Shown here piece by piece: positions 26,205 through 33,922 of a stretch of DNA of 64,000 bases (within the stretch, counting starts at the first letter, position 1; every line of letters begins with the position of its first letter). The notes beneath the pieces are model-generated. The model was not told where the DNA came from. It searched no databases and saw only the letters and a program-made list of their open reading frames with translations. This stretch comes from Bacteroidales bacterium (GTDB lineage: Bacteria > Bacteroidota > Bacteroidia > Bacteroidales > UBA7960). Where the stretch lies: the NCBI GenBank assembly GCA_012521995.1, contig JAAYLH010000125.1:1-64000 (forward strand). The letters are read 5' to 3'. A program made the translations under genes and the position numbers.

Positions 26205-26771
26205 TTAAACCTTCAGCATTGCTCTGAAACCCCTGGCGGCGTAATAGGAATCAGCTCCGTTATGATAAACGAAAACCTGGCCGTAGCGATAATCGCCGAA
26301 GATTGCCCCGCCCAGGTCCCTGATCTTTTCAGGGGTCTTCAGCCAGCTGGATGTTTTGGTGTCGAAGGGCCCGAACTTCTGAAGGAGCCGGTAATGCTCT
26401 TCATCCAGCAGTTCAATGCCCATTTCCTCAGCCATTCCCATTGCACTGCCGGCTGGTTTATGCTCTTTCCGGGCTTCAAGGGCTTCCCGGTCGTAGCACA
26501 AGCTCCTGCGGCCCTTTGGGTTTTGCAGGGAACAATCAATAAAAATGATGGCCCTGGCCTTATTATCAACCCCTACTACATCGGGCTCACCACCGGTGCT
26601 TTCCATTTGTTGAAGGGACCAAAGTTTTTGAGGATTGGCCATTAGCCTTTCTTGCACTTCTGCCCATTTGATTCCCTTATGACGGTTCATATTCTTTTCA
26701 AAGCGGGCTTTCAATATGTCCAGAAGTTTTTCCCCTTGTTTTGCGGGTAATTCTTTTTCTTTGTTTTCCAT
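26205..26771 (-). CDS. DUF4256 family protein
   Basis: A 188-residue soluble protein. GVDNKARAIIFIDCSLQNPK, RRSLCYDREALEARKEHKP, and GGAIFGDYRYGQVFVYHNGA are DUF4256 blocks as I know them. No function is established for the family. It is the most distal gene of the small-gene cluster and stands 193 bases from the TfoX-C gene, so it may have its own promoter, though none was clear. Members occur widely in Firmicutes as well as Bacteroidota, which is compatible with horizontal exchange. Confidence 0.87.
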   Translation of the reverse strand: MENKEKELPAKQGEKLLDILKARFEKNMNRHKGIKWAEVQERLMANPQKLWSLQQMESTGGEPDVVGVDNKARAIIFIDCSLQNPKGRRSLCYDREALEARKEHKPAGSAMGMAEEMGIELLDEEHYRLLQKFGPFDTKTSSWLKTPEKIRDLGGAIFGDYRYGQVFVYHNGADSYYAARGFRAMLKV

Positions 26772-26964
26772 AGGGAATATGCTTTATTTTTTTCCTGGAT
26801 GAATGCAGGGAATTCCTTACAGCAATTTAATAAATTCCGGGGAAAAATAAAAGGGGAAATGACCTTTTGAAGGGGCCGCTTGTGCAGGATTTGCAAAGTG
26901 TAATGGAGGCTGGAAGGCTTTTCACCTTAATCATCAAGGTCGGGGATGACCTTTAAGTTTTCCT

Positions 26965-27249
26965 TCACGCTTTCCCCGGTTGTTTTTCAGCCATCCTGAA
27001 AAACGCCTTGAGTTCTTCCTTTCGGGATGGGTCAAGGTTATGCCACCTGATTCCTTGGATGGCGCCTTCAAGGGCCAACAGCATATTCAGGCAGGCATCA
27101 GGGTCTATGGCCCTGATCCGGAGGAATGCGTTCTCGGCCCCGGCTGACTGAAGCTCAATGGGATTATGAATCCCTGCCTGGATTAATTTCACAGCCAGGG
27201 TCTTGCCCAGGTTGGGCAATTGGGTCAAATAATTCAGCGGGGCGTTCAT
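26965..27249 (-). CDS. TfoX/Sxy C-terminal domain protein
   Basis: A 94-residue protein made of the TfoX C-terminal domain alone: LTQLPNLGKTLAVKLIQAGI is the helix-hairpin-helix-like opening, followed by FLRIRAIDPDACLNMLLALE and GAIQGIRWHNLDPSRKEELK. The N-terminal TfoX domain is absent. In competence regulators this domain sits at the end of the protein, but the stand-alone form has no proven role. Its start overlaps the end of the ASCH-like gene by the four bases ATGA. Confidence 0.82.
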   Translation of the reverse strand: MNAPLNYLTQLPNLGKTLAVKLIQAGIHNPIELQSAGAENAFLRIRAIDPDACLNMLLALEGAIQGIRWHNLDPSRKEELKAFFRMAEKQPGKA

Positions 27250-27674
27250 AGGGCTCTTACCTTTTCAATGTCGCCAACGGGCAGCCAATCATCCATATTG
27301 CCGTAGGCGCTTCTGTCGATTTTAAAGTTTTCGGTTTCCTGGAAATCTTTTATGGTGATCAGGACTAAATAGCGCTTCCCGCCAAACCGCTTGAGGAGCC
27401 CTCCGTTCAAAAGCAGTTTGTCCTGATGCGCCTGGATCAGGGCCATGGATTCCTCACTGCCCAGGGGCCCTGCATTGATCACTGCAGCCACTGTGGCTGA
27501 GGCTTTTATGAGCCCATCCCCCTTGTTTTCGATAAAATACAACTGCTCGCCTGTCTCCACTTTTCCGTAAGGAAATTTCCGTCCCATGGCCCCCCTGATG
27601 AGCATGGTCTTGATCCCCTTTTTAAGGTTTTCAAGCTCTTTGGCTTTGTGATCCAGGTAAACTACGTGGTCCAT
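27246..27674 (-). CDS. ASCH/PUA-like domain protein of unknown function
   Basis: A 142-residue protein with KTMLIRGAMGRKFPYGKVET, GEQLYFIENKGDGLIKASATV and a later GGKRYLVLITIKDFQET. The strand order and the early Lys/Arg-Gly pattern suggest an ASCH or EVE-like PUA fold, which binds RNA or modified bases in other families. That assignment is tentative. The C-terminus GNMDDWLPVGDIEKVRAL is acidic. It couples by ATGA overlap to the TfoX-C gene, so the two small proteins are probably made together. Confidence 0.62.
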   Translation of the reverse strand: MDHVVYLDHKAKELENLKKGIKTMLIRGAMGRKFPYGKVETGEQLYFIENKGDGLIKASATVAAVINAGPLGSEESMALIQAHQDKLLLNGGLLKRFGGKRYLVLITIKDFQETENFKIDRSAYGNMDDWLPVGDIEKVRAL

Positions 27675-27753
27675 CTTTGCTCTAAAAATAAATTATTATC
27701 TTTTGAAAGATTGATTTCGTTTTATCCGAAATAGAATTGTTGTGTTTATTGTC

Positions 27754-28389
27754 TTATTTGTTTTCCAGCCTGATGTTTGAAAAGCCCAGGAAAATTCTTA
27801 TTAACCCGTGGATCAGGGCAAAGGGGAGAAGGAGAAAACCTGCCATGTGCATTCCCAGCTCATAGACCAGGGAACTTTCTTTATAAGGGTTCCCTTTAAG
27901 CCTGGAAACCAATGCACTGAAGGGAATGCCATAAATATTGCCTGCGTGCATGATCTGTGCTGCTGAATAAATGATTCGAGCTTTGGCTTCCCCGTATTCA
28001 TCAACCAGGGTTTCATAGGCCTCAGCCTTTGGGAGCCCTCTGCTGTCAGCATAATGCTGGGCAAAAAGGATGGCTTTGGCCTCTTCTTGTTTGACAAACG
28101 CATCGTCACCGGTAAGGAAACTAGTGATCTCCTCCTGCGGGATTCCTTGTTTTAAAGCCATATAGGTATGGGCGTAGGAACAGGCAGCACATCCATTTAC
28201 CTCCGTTACCGCCAGCTGAACCCGTTCAATCAGGCCCTTGTCTGCGAGCCTTTTTCTTTTGTTTCCTGCCATTTTAGTGATGGCCCCGGGAATCTGGACA
28301 AAGGCCCGGTACATCTCTCCCGGGCTAAACTTTCTTTTGTATTCAGCCCTCGAACCAATGGCTTCCGGTATTTTTATACTGCCTATCAT
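27754..28389 (-). CDS. AhpD-like carboxymuconolactone decarboxylase family protein
   Basis: A 211-residue protein with the redox motif C-x2-C in NGCAACSYAHTYMAL, which matches the AhpD-like branch of the CMD family. AKAILFAQHYADSRG is the next conserved helix. A C-terminal hydrophobic helix (about residues 180-205, LGMHMAGFLLLPFALIHGLI) could anchor it to the membrane. AhpD-type proteins reduce peroxiredoxins or handle peroxides, and the role here is inferred. It lies 34 bases after the cupin gene in the small-gene cluster. Confidence 0.87.
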   Translation of the reverse strand: MIGSIKIPEAIGSRAEYKRKFSPGEMYRAFVQIPGAITKMAGNKRKRLADKGLIERVQLAVTEVNGCAACSYAHTYMALKQGIPQEEITSFLTGDDAFVKQEEAKAILFAQHYADSRGLPKAEAYETLVDEYGEAKARIIYSAAQIMHAGNIYGIPFSALVSRLKGNPYKESSLVYELGMHMAGFLLLPFALIHGLIRIFLGFSNIRLENK

Positions 28390-28423
28390 TTTATCTCTTT
28401 TTTAATGAACCCCATGCGAAAGG

Positions 28424-28792
28424 TTATAATTGTTCTTCAATGCTCCGGGTAATGGCTGTTTTTACTTCTCCCGTATGGGCCGTCGACTTATTTTCGATCA
28501 GCATGATCCTGCTCTCTCCCAAGGAAGAGATCCGGTGTCCCATCCCCCTTTTCACAACATAAATGTCGCCTGCCTTCATCACAAAGCCTGCCTCGCCTTC
28601 CACTTCCATCAACAGTTCTCCCTCCAGGACATAAAACAATTCATCCTCGTCCTTGTGGTTGTGCCACGGGATCTTATCGCCTTTGATCCTGACCAGTTTT
28701 ACAAAAACATCATTGACTTCTGCAATGATCTTAGGCGAGAAGAATTCATTGATCTCCCGGAATTTCTTGTTCACATTCTTCAATTCTTCCAA
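28424..28792 (-). CDS. Metal-binding cupin protein
   Basis: A 122-residue cupin in which all four usual ligands are visible: His, His and Glu in WHNHKDEDELFYVLEGELLM and the last His in VVKRGMGHRISS. A mononuclear metal site is therefore likely. No signal peptide is present. It follows the SMR gene by 21 bases and precedes the AhpD-like gene, so all are probably on one transcript. Substrate unknown; this could be a small dioxygenase, isomerase or sensor. Confidence 0.87.
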   Translation of the reverse strand: MEELKNVNKKFREINEFFSPKIIAEVNDVFVKLVRIKGDKIPWHNHKDEDELFYVLEGELLMEVEGEAGFVMKAGDIYVVKRGMGHRISSLGESRIMLIENKSTAHTGEVKTAITRSIEEQL

Positions 28793-28813
28793 TCTGACTT
28801 CTCCTTTCTTCTT

Positions 28814-29140
28814 TTAGTTAGAAACTGCCTTGAGCCCCACGATAGAACCGATAAGTGTGGCCAGGAAGAAAATCCTCAGGAAGGTGGCGGGCTCCTTAAA
28901 CACCAGGATGCCCAGCAAGGCGGTTCCCACGGCCCCAATGCCTGTCCAAACCGCATAAGCAGTGCCAATGGGCAAAGTTTGGGTGGCTTTGATCAGCAAT
29001 ATCATGCTGATTAAAAGGTTGATACCAAATCCGGCATACCACCAGTACATCTCGCTGCCGGTAGTAATCTTGGCTTTTCCCAGGCAGAAGGCAAAAGCCG
29101 CTTCAAACAAACCCGCTGTGATCAGGATAATCCAGTTCAT
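28814..29140 (-). CDS. SMR-family small multidrug or guanidinium exporter
   Basis: A 108-residue protein of four transmembrane helices. The essential membrane Glu lies in ITAGLFEAAFAFCLGKA. GTAYAVWTGIGAVGTALLGI is the family signature, and GSIVGLKAVSN ends helix four. SMR proteins act as dual-topology dimers that exchange protons for cations. The short length and single gene resemble the SugE/Gdx guanidinium branch more than paired EbrAB types, but this cannot be settled by eye. No guanidine riboswitch was recognised upstream. Confidence 0.9.
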   Translation of the reverse strand: MNWIILITAGLFEAAFAFCLGKAKITTGSEMYWWYAGFGINLLISMILLIKATQTLPIGTAYAVWTGIGAVGTALLGILVFKEPATFLRIFFLATLIGSIVGLKAVSN

Positions 29141-29166
29141 GGTTTTTTTCTGTTGATTTTTATCCC

Positions 29167-29370
29167 TTACTTTCCCTGCTCACGCTTAAACTTTTCTGCC
29201 AGCATTTTGCCTGCACTGGCAATGCTGTCGGCAGGGGTTTCATGGAATACCACCACGATGGGCTCTTTTGGGATTCCCGTGATTTTGCTTAATTCGTCGG
29301 TAAAGACTTTGGCAATGGCGGCCTTCTTTTCATAGTCCTGGGGTGTGATTTCAATGGTAATGATTGGCAT
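29167..29370 (-). CDS. 4-oxalocrotonate tautomerase-like small protein
   Basis: From ATG 29370 the mature protein would begin with Pro (PIITIEITPQDYEKK), the catalytic residue of this superfamily, after Met removal. The 67-residue length is typical of a 4-OT monomer. KAAIAKVFTDELSKITGIP and EPIVVVFHETPADS are the remaining family parts. Members catalyse keto-enol tautomerisation or related reactions on varied substrates. The start at 29424 is excluded because it falls inside the promoter. It is the first gene of the small detoxification-type cluster. Confidence 0.87.
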   Translation of the reverse strand: MPIITIEITPQDYEKKAAIAKVFTDELSKITGIPKEPIVVVFHETPADSIASAGKMLAEKFKREQGK

Positions 29371-29421
29371 TTTTTTGATTTTTAAATATGGCTTTGATCC
29401 TGTTTTAATATTCGTGCAGTG

Positions 29422-29429
29422 CAAAGATA
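29422..29429 (-). promoter_or_regulatory. Bacteroidota -7 element at the head of the small-gene cluster
   Basis: On the minus strand TATCTTTG matches TAnnTTTG, 52 bases upstream of ATG 29370. It sits directly beyond the OmpA-gene terminator, as expected for the start of a new unit. Confidence 0.6.
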
Positions 29430-29441
29430 TTTTTAAAGATA

Positions 29442-29470
29442 AAAAAAGCCGCGAAGGCAGCGGCTTTTTT
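29442..29470 (-). terminator. Terminator of the DUF937-OmpA gene
   Basis: Arms 29442-29452 and 29460-29470 form an 11-base perfect stem with a GC-rich core (GCCGC/GCGGC), loop GAAGGCA. On the minus strand the stem ends in a T run. It stands 20 bases beyond the OmpA gene stop. Confidence 0.85.
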
Positions 29471-29489
29471 CAATGGAAAGGACAGGGTT

Positions 29490-30749
29490 TTATTTAGCAG
29501 TAACCCTGACATCAATTCTTCTGTTCCTGGCCCTGCATTCAGGGGTGTCGTTGGCGGGGCAAACGGGGTGCTCGGGGCCATAGCCTTCAGCTTCCAGTCG
29601 GTTGGCCGCAATGCCCCTGTTTATTAACTGGGCCTTGGCGGCTTCTGCTCTTTCGGACGACAGCGCCATGTTTAAATCATACGAGCCTGTGTTGTCGGTA
29701 TATCCTCCAAGCTTAAGGGTAACACTGGGATAGGCTTTCATGATGGCGGCTATCCTGTCCAGCTGATCTTGTGATTCCGGTTTAAAGGTGCTGCTGCCGG
29801 TCTCGAAAAAAAGACGGTCAAGCGTGAACCAGGTGGTTTTGTCAATGGGCAAGCTTGTGTCTTCAATGAATTCAAGGAGTTTAAATTCAACAGAATTTAC
29901 CCCGATCTCCATTTCATTTCCATCAAGCAACCTCTTTTTTATGGTTGCACCCAGGTCATAAATCCAGTCTCCTGCATCATTCAGGGAGCCTTTGATGGAT
30001 TGTGCCACGTCGGTGGCTGTCTGATCGATATCGGTAACAACCTCAGTGGCTTGTTCTTCAATATCGTCTCTGCTGCGGTTGCATCCTCTGCCAAACAGCA
30101 GCCACAGCAAGATCAGCAAACCAAGAAGCAAAAGCAGCCATGACCAGTTAAATTTGGGCTTGGCGGTTTTTACTTCTTCCACCTTCCTGGTGGTCTCCTT
30201 ATACACCTCTTTGGGCTTGTCAACAAGGCCAAGCATGCCTGATCCCAAGCCTGCAGGAAGCGCACCGAGGATCTCCGATTTATCCTCCGTCAGTTTGCTG
30301 ATCAGCCCGCCGAATGATAGCCCTTTTTTCTTTGTCCAGCGGCTCAGAAAACCGATAACCATTGGAGCAACAGTCGTCAACAGCTTCCCGCTTTTCTCCT
30401 TGCCCAGTGCTGTTGCACCGGCAAGAGAACCGAGGATGGAATCAAGATTGCCCCCAAAAAGGTTGCCAAGCAAACCTTTGCCTGCTTCAGCAAGTTTTGG
30501 GTCGCCAATCAGCCCAAGCTTAAGGTCGTCGTCATCATCCCCGCCAAAGAGGTTGGCAACGGAATTCCACCAGTTGGGTGCTGTGGTGGCATTGGCATTC
30601 TTTCCAAGAATCCCTCCCAGGATGGTGGGGAGCATGGCTGATAGCCCTGATTTGGTTTTTTCAACATCTTCACCAAGATTGCCGCTGATCGCCTGGATCG
30701 CTTTGTCGGTGAAGGCATCCTTCAGTACATGTAAAATACTTTGTGACAT
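29490..30749 (-). CDS. Membrane protein with N-terminal DUF937 domain and C-terminal OmpA domain
   Basis: A 419-residue protein. Residues about 1-180 are Gly- and Leu-rich with repeated ILGSL, LLGNLFGG and ALPAGLGSGM segments, fitting the DUF937 (YidB-like) family. One strong membrane segment lies at about 201-220 (WLLLLLGLLILLWLLFG). Residues about 305-419 are an OmpA-like peptidoglycan-binding domain with LGGYTDNTGSYDLNMALSSE, RAEAAKAQLINRGI and CRARNRRIDV. No signal peptide is present, so DUF937 should be cytoplasmic and OmpA periplasmic across the inner membrane. The role is unknown; linking the cytoplasm to the wall is an inference. Confidence 0.85.
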   Translation of the reverse strand: MSQSILHVLKDAFTDKAIQAISGNLGEDVEKTKSGLSAMLPTILGGILGKNANATTAPNWWNSVANLFGGDDDDDLKLGLIGDPKLAEAGKGLLGNLFGGNLDSILGSLAGATALGKEKSGKLLTTVAPMVIGFLSRWTKKKGLSFGGLISKLTEDKSEILGALPAGLGSGMLGLVDKPKEVYKETTRKVEEVKTAKPKFNWSWLLLLLGLLILLWLLFGRGCNRSRDDIEEQATEVVTDIDQTATDVAQSIKGSLNDAGDWIYDLGATIKKRLLDGNEMEIGVNSVEFKLLEFIEDTSLPIDKTTWFTLDRLFFETGSSTFKPESQDQLDRIAAIMKAYPSVTLKLGGYTDNTGSYDLNMALSSERAEAAKAQLINRGIAANRLEAEGYGPEHPVCPANDTPECRARNRRIDVRVTAK

Positions 30750-31319
30750 GATTTTTTTGTGTTTAGTAAAACATAGCGGAAAAGGAACATATTATTTAAA
30801 ATAATATGCCTCTTATCGAAAAGAAATTTATGACCCACTAAAATTAAGACATTTTTTTTTGAAATCAAAGGTTATCAAAATATATTCTATGTGTTTATTA
30901 TGTCAGGACTTCTGCCTTTAGCCTGGCAGGGTTCTTGACTGGTTGTATAAGTGCGTCAGGAGGGCTTTCAGAAAAGGCATTCCAATATTATTTTTATTCT
31001 TTTTGCGCACTTCCATTTTATTATCCCAATACATGCTCCACATTAGCCTGTTAAAGGATACTGCCGGATAAGACGCTGCCAGGCCTTGAATTGGTTTTTT
31101 AAGGGAACCGCTTCCTTTTGGGCCCTTTTTTGTTCTCAGGAAAACGCCCAGATAAGGACCGAGGATTGAGACGGGGAGGACCCGGCTTGACTTTCAGTGC
31201 TGCTGCACCCCAGGGATCTGCAATCAGCATGGGAAGCCAGGATCTGAATTTTATTAATCCTACCGAATGATTTTTTCCCATCGTTGCCATAAGGGTTTTT
31301 TATCAACACTTAAAAATTC
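30750..31319. other. Long intergenic region without a supported gene
   Basis: Between two diverging genes lie about 570 bases. A 63-codon minus frame at 31099-31290 is basic and Pro-rich with no recognisable domain, and it lacks a clear ribosome binding site, so it is not called. Poly-A/T runs occur near 30840-30860. No hairpin terminator or RNA gene was recognised. The right end carries the promoter of the phosphohexomutase gene. Confidence 0.5.
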
Positions 31320-31327
31320 TATCTTTG
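31320..31327 (+). promoter_or_regulatory. Bacteroidota -7 element of the phosphohexomutase gene
   Basis: TATCTTTG matches the consensus and lies 39 bases before ATG 31367. Confidence 0.55.
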
Positions 31328-31366
31328 AGGTAAACAAGGCAGGCGTCCGGCCTGCCCAAAAACCCG

Positions 31367-33112
31367 ATGGTTATGAATAAAGTGGATGCAGCAGTGCTGG
31401 AGCGTGCCCAAAAGTGGTTGGGCACATCGTTTGACGAGGATACCCGCAACCAGGTGAAGACCCTGATGGACAATGACCCCATTGGCCTAACCGATGCCTT
31501 TTACCGCGACCTGGAGTTTGGTACCGGGGGCTTACGTGGCATCATGGGTGTGGGTACCAACAGGATGAACAAATATACCGTGGGAATGGCTACCCAGGGA
31601 CTTGCCAATTACCTGAAGCAGTGTTTTCCCGATGTGCCTCAGATCCGTGTGGCCATCGCCTACGACTGCCGCAACAACAGCCCCTATTTTGCCGAAATCT
31701 CGGCTGAGATCCTTTCGGCCAACGGGATGAAGGTGTTTCTCTTCAAGGGGCTTCGTCCCACTCCCGAACTAAGCTTTGCCGTAAGGGAGAAAGGCTGCCA
31801 GAGCGGCATCGTCATCACGGCTTCCCACAACCCCAAAGAGTACAATGGTTATAAGGTTTACTGGGACGATGGGGGCCAGCTGGTGGCACCCCACGATAAA
31901 AACGTGATCCGTGAGGTGAAGAAGATCACCTCGGTCGACCAGGTGCGCTTTGAGCGCGTGGAAGAGAATATTGAGATGCTGGATGAAGCCATGGACAAGC
32001 TGTACCTTGAGCGTATGAAGGCTTATTCCCTGGCCCCTGAGAACAACCTGAAACACCGCGACCTGAAGATCGTCTTTACGCCCATTCACGGCACGGCAGT
32101 GAAGCTTGCCCCTGCCGCTCTGAAGGCCTTTGGCTTTGAGCAGGTGTTCCCCGTGCCTGAACAGGACGTGACCAGCGGCGACTTCCCTACAGTGCATTCG
32201 CCCAATCCCGAAGAGCCTGCAGCCCTGAAGATGGCCCTCGACAAAGCCCGCGAGGTGGATGCCGAACTGGTGATGGCCACCGACCCCGACGCCGACCGGG
32301 TGGGGATTGCCGTGAAAGACCTCATGGGAGAATATGTTTTGCTGAACGGCAACCAGACTGCCTCCCTGCTCATCAGCTACATCCTGAAACAATGGAAGGC
32401 CAATGGCAAGCTTACGGGAAAGGAATACATCGTGAAGACCATCGTCACCAGCGAGCTGTTGAAAAAAATAGCCGAAAAGCAGGGCGTTGAATGCTTCGAC
32501 GTGCTGACGGGCTTTAAATACATTGCCGAGATCATCCGCAACCTGGAAGGGAAGAAGACCTTCATTGCAGGTGGTGAGGAGAGCTATGGCTACCTGGTAG
32601 GCGATTATGTGCGCGACAAGGATGCCATCATCTCGTGTTGCTTTGTGGCCGAGGCCGCTGCCTGGGCCCGCCAGCAGGGTAAGACCCTGTATGAGACTCT
32701 TGTTGACCTTTATGTGGAATATGGATTCTACCTTGAGAAGCTAATTTCAATCACCAAGAAGGGAAAAGCCGGACTTGAAGAGATCCAGGCCATGATGGAG
32801 GGCTTCCGCAACAATCCTCCCCTTGAGATAGACGGGATGAAAGTGGCCGCCTTGAAAGACTTCCAGACCTCGGTGAGCCATGACTTCCTGAATCGCAGGG
32901 AACAGCCCATTGACTTACCCAAATCGAACGTGTTGCAGTTCTTCCTTGAAGATGGCAGCAAGATCACCATGCGGCCGTCGGGTACCGAGCCCAAGATCAA
33001 ATTTTATTTCGGCGCCAAAGGCAAGCTGGAAAGTGCCGGGGATTTTGAGCAGGTCAACGCTCAGCTTGAGGAAAAGATCAAAGGCATGATCGCCTCACTG
33101 AAGCTTGAGTAA
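31367..33112 (+). CDS. Alpha-D-phosphohexomutase (phosphoglucomutase/phosphomannomutase)
   Basis: A 581-residue four-domain phosphohexomutase. The catalytic phosphoserine loop is TASHNPKEYNGYKVY, the magnesium-binding loop DPDADRVG, the sugar-binding loop GGEESYGYLVGDY, and the phosphate-binding loop RPSGTEPKIKFYF. These enzymes interconvert hexose 1- and 6-phosphates through a bisphosphate intermediate. The length near 580 and early FGTGGLRGIMGVG fit the PGM2/PgcA-like group common in Bacteroidota. An in-frame ATG at 31373 is an equal choice for the start. It stands alone, with its own promoter. Confidence 0.94.
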   Translation: MVMNKVDAAVLERAQKWLGTSFDEDTRNQVKTLMDNDPIGLTDAFYRDLEFGTGGLRGIMGVGTNRMNKYTVGMATQGLANYLKQCFPDVPQIRVAIAYDCRNNSPYFAEISAEILSANGMKVFLFKGLRPTPELSFAVREKGCQSGIVITASHNPKEYNGYKVYWDDGGQLVAPHDKNVIREVKKITSVDQVRFERVEENIEMLDEAMDKLYLERMKAYSLAPENNLKHRDLKIVFTPIHGTAVKLAPAALKAFGFEQVFPVPEQDVTSGDFPTVHSPNPEEPAALKMALDKAREVDAELVMATDPDADRVGIAVKDLMGEYVLLNGNQTASLLISYILKQWKANGKLTGKEYIVKTIVTSELLKKIAEKQGVECFDVLTGFKYIAEIIRNLEGKKTFIAGGEESYGYLVGDYVRDKDAIISCCFVAEAAAWARQQGKTLYETLVDLYVEYGFYLEKLISITKKGKAGLEEIQAMMEGFRNNPPLEIDGMKVAALKDFQTSVSHDFLNRREQPIDLPKSNVLQFFLEDGSKITMRPSGTEPKIKFYFGAKGKLESAGDFEQVNAQLEEKIKGMIASLKLE

Positions 33113-33226
33113 AACAACTGGCTTTCATCAAAATATGACAAAATCCTGCTGCTTCTCCATCACTTTCAAGTGGAAATCATCGCAAGGGATAACCTTCCTT
33201 TTGGAAGGGGCTTTTAAGGATAAGGC

Positions 33227-33832
33227 TTAGCGGAAAAAACTCCTGGCTCTGCGCAGGGCCTCTTCAGCCTGATTGTCCTCTGGATTTTCCCTGAAATCCT
33301 TATAGGCTTCTATGAAGTCGGGATGTTTTCTGAAGAGCACCTCCAGACGGGTGTTTACGGGGGTAAGCCACATTATCAGGCAAAACAGGCCAAGGAAGGC
33401 AGAGCGGCGGTAGAACTGCTTTAAATAAGGGCCGTCCTCCGGGTTCAGTTTATGGTATACCAAGGTAAAGCTTGTGGCCAGGAAGGTCAGGAAAAAGGCA
33501 AAGGCCAGCATGAAGTTCATGGAGTCATAAAAAAACACCCCATGCAAAATGGCGATGGTGCAGAACGAATAGACCAGTCCCATTAAGATACTTGAGGCAA
33601 TCCGGAAAGGTTTAAACGAACGGCGCGATTGAGGGGTGGCCAGATCACGCAAGGTGCGCCCCGTAAAAATAAAGAAGCCAAACCCCATGTAAAAAATGGC
33701 CATGACCACCAGGGCCGTGATCAGCAGGCCATTGAGGCCGGTGCCAAAGATCAGGCGGAAAAGGAGGAGCGCCAGGGTCACCAGGCTCCCATAAAGTTCA
33801 ATTTTCTTAAAAACAGTATTTTTTGCTTTCAT
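33227..33832 (-). CDS. Integral membrane protein of unknown function
   Basis: A 201-residue protein with about five hydrophobic segments (near residues 13-30, 34-55, 80-100, 106-126 and 145-162) and a charged cytoplasmic C-terminus rich in Arg and Glu (EEALRRARSFFR). I do not recognise the family. The membrane segments and N-terminal Lys residues (MKAKNTVFKKIELYG) make a real gene very likely. It lies between the phosphohexomutase and murB with modest gaps and no obvious partner. Confidence 0.68.
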   Translation of the reverse strand: MKAKNTVFKKIELYGSLVTLALLLFRLIFGTGLNGLLITALVVMAIFYMGFGFFIFTGRTLRDLATPQSRRSFKPFRIASSILMGLVYSFCTIAILHGVFFYDSMNFMLAFAFFLTFLATSFTLVYHKLNPEDGPYLKQFYRRSAFLGLFCLIMWLTPVNTRLEVLFRKHPDFIEAYKDFRENPEDNQAEEALRRARSFFR

Positions 33833-33922
33833 TAAACGATGTTGTTTGACAGTTGCAGTTTGTCAAGGTACAAAAAAAAGAAATGACAAGGGAGTCTGCC
33901 CTTATTTTTTAATGTTTTTCCC

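Noticed and set aside
29141-29421. Guanidine riboswitch before the SMR gene
   Set aside because: The gene is preceded by the tautomerase gene and the leader after the promoter is only about 50 bases; no guanidine-type fold was recognised.
31099-31290. A 63-codon basic Pro-rich minus frame
   Set aside because: Possible remnant, but nothing supports expression or homology.
33190-33212. Terminator of the phosphohexomutase gene
   Set aside because: The CCTTCC/GGAAGG hairpin has a six-base stem and only a weak T run, and lies 78 bases after the stop; too weak to annotate.
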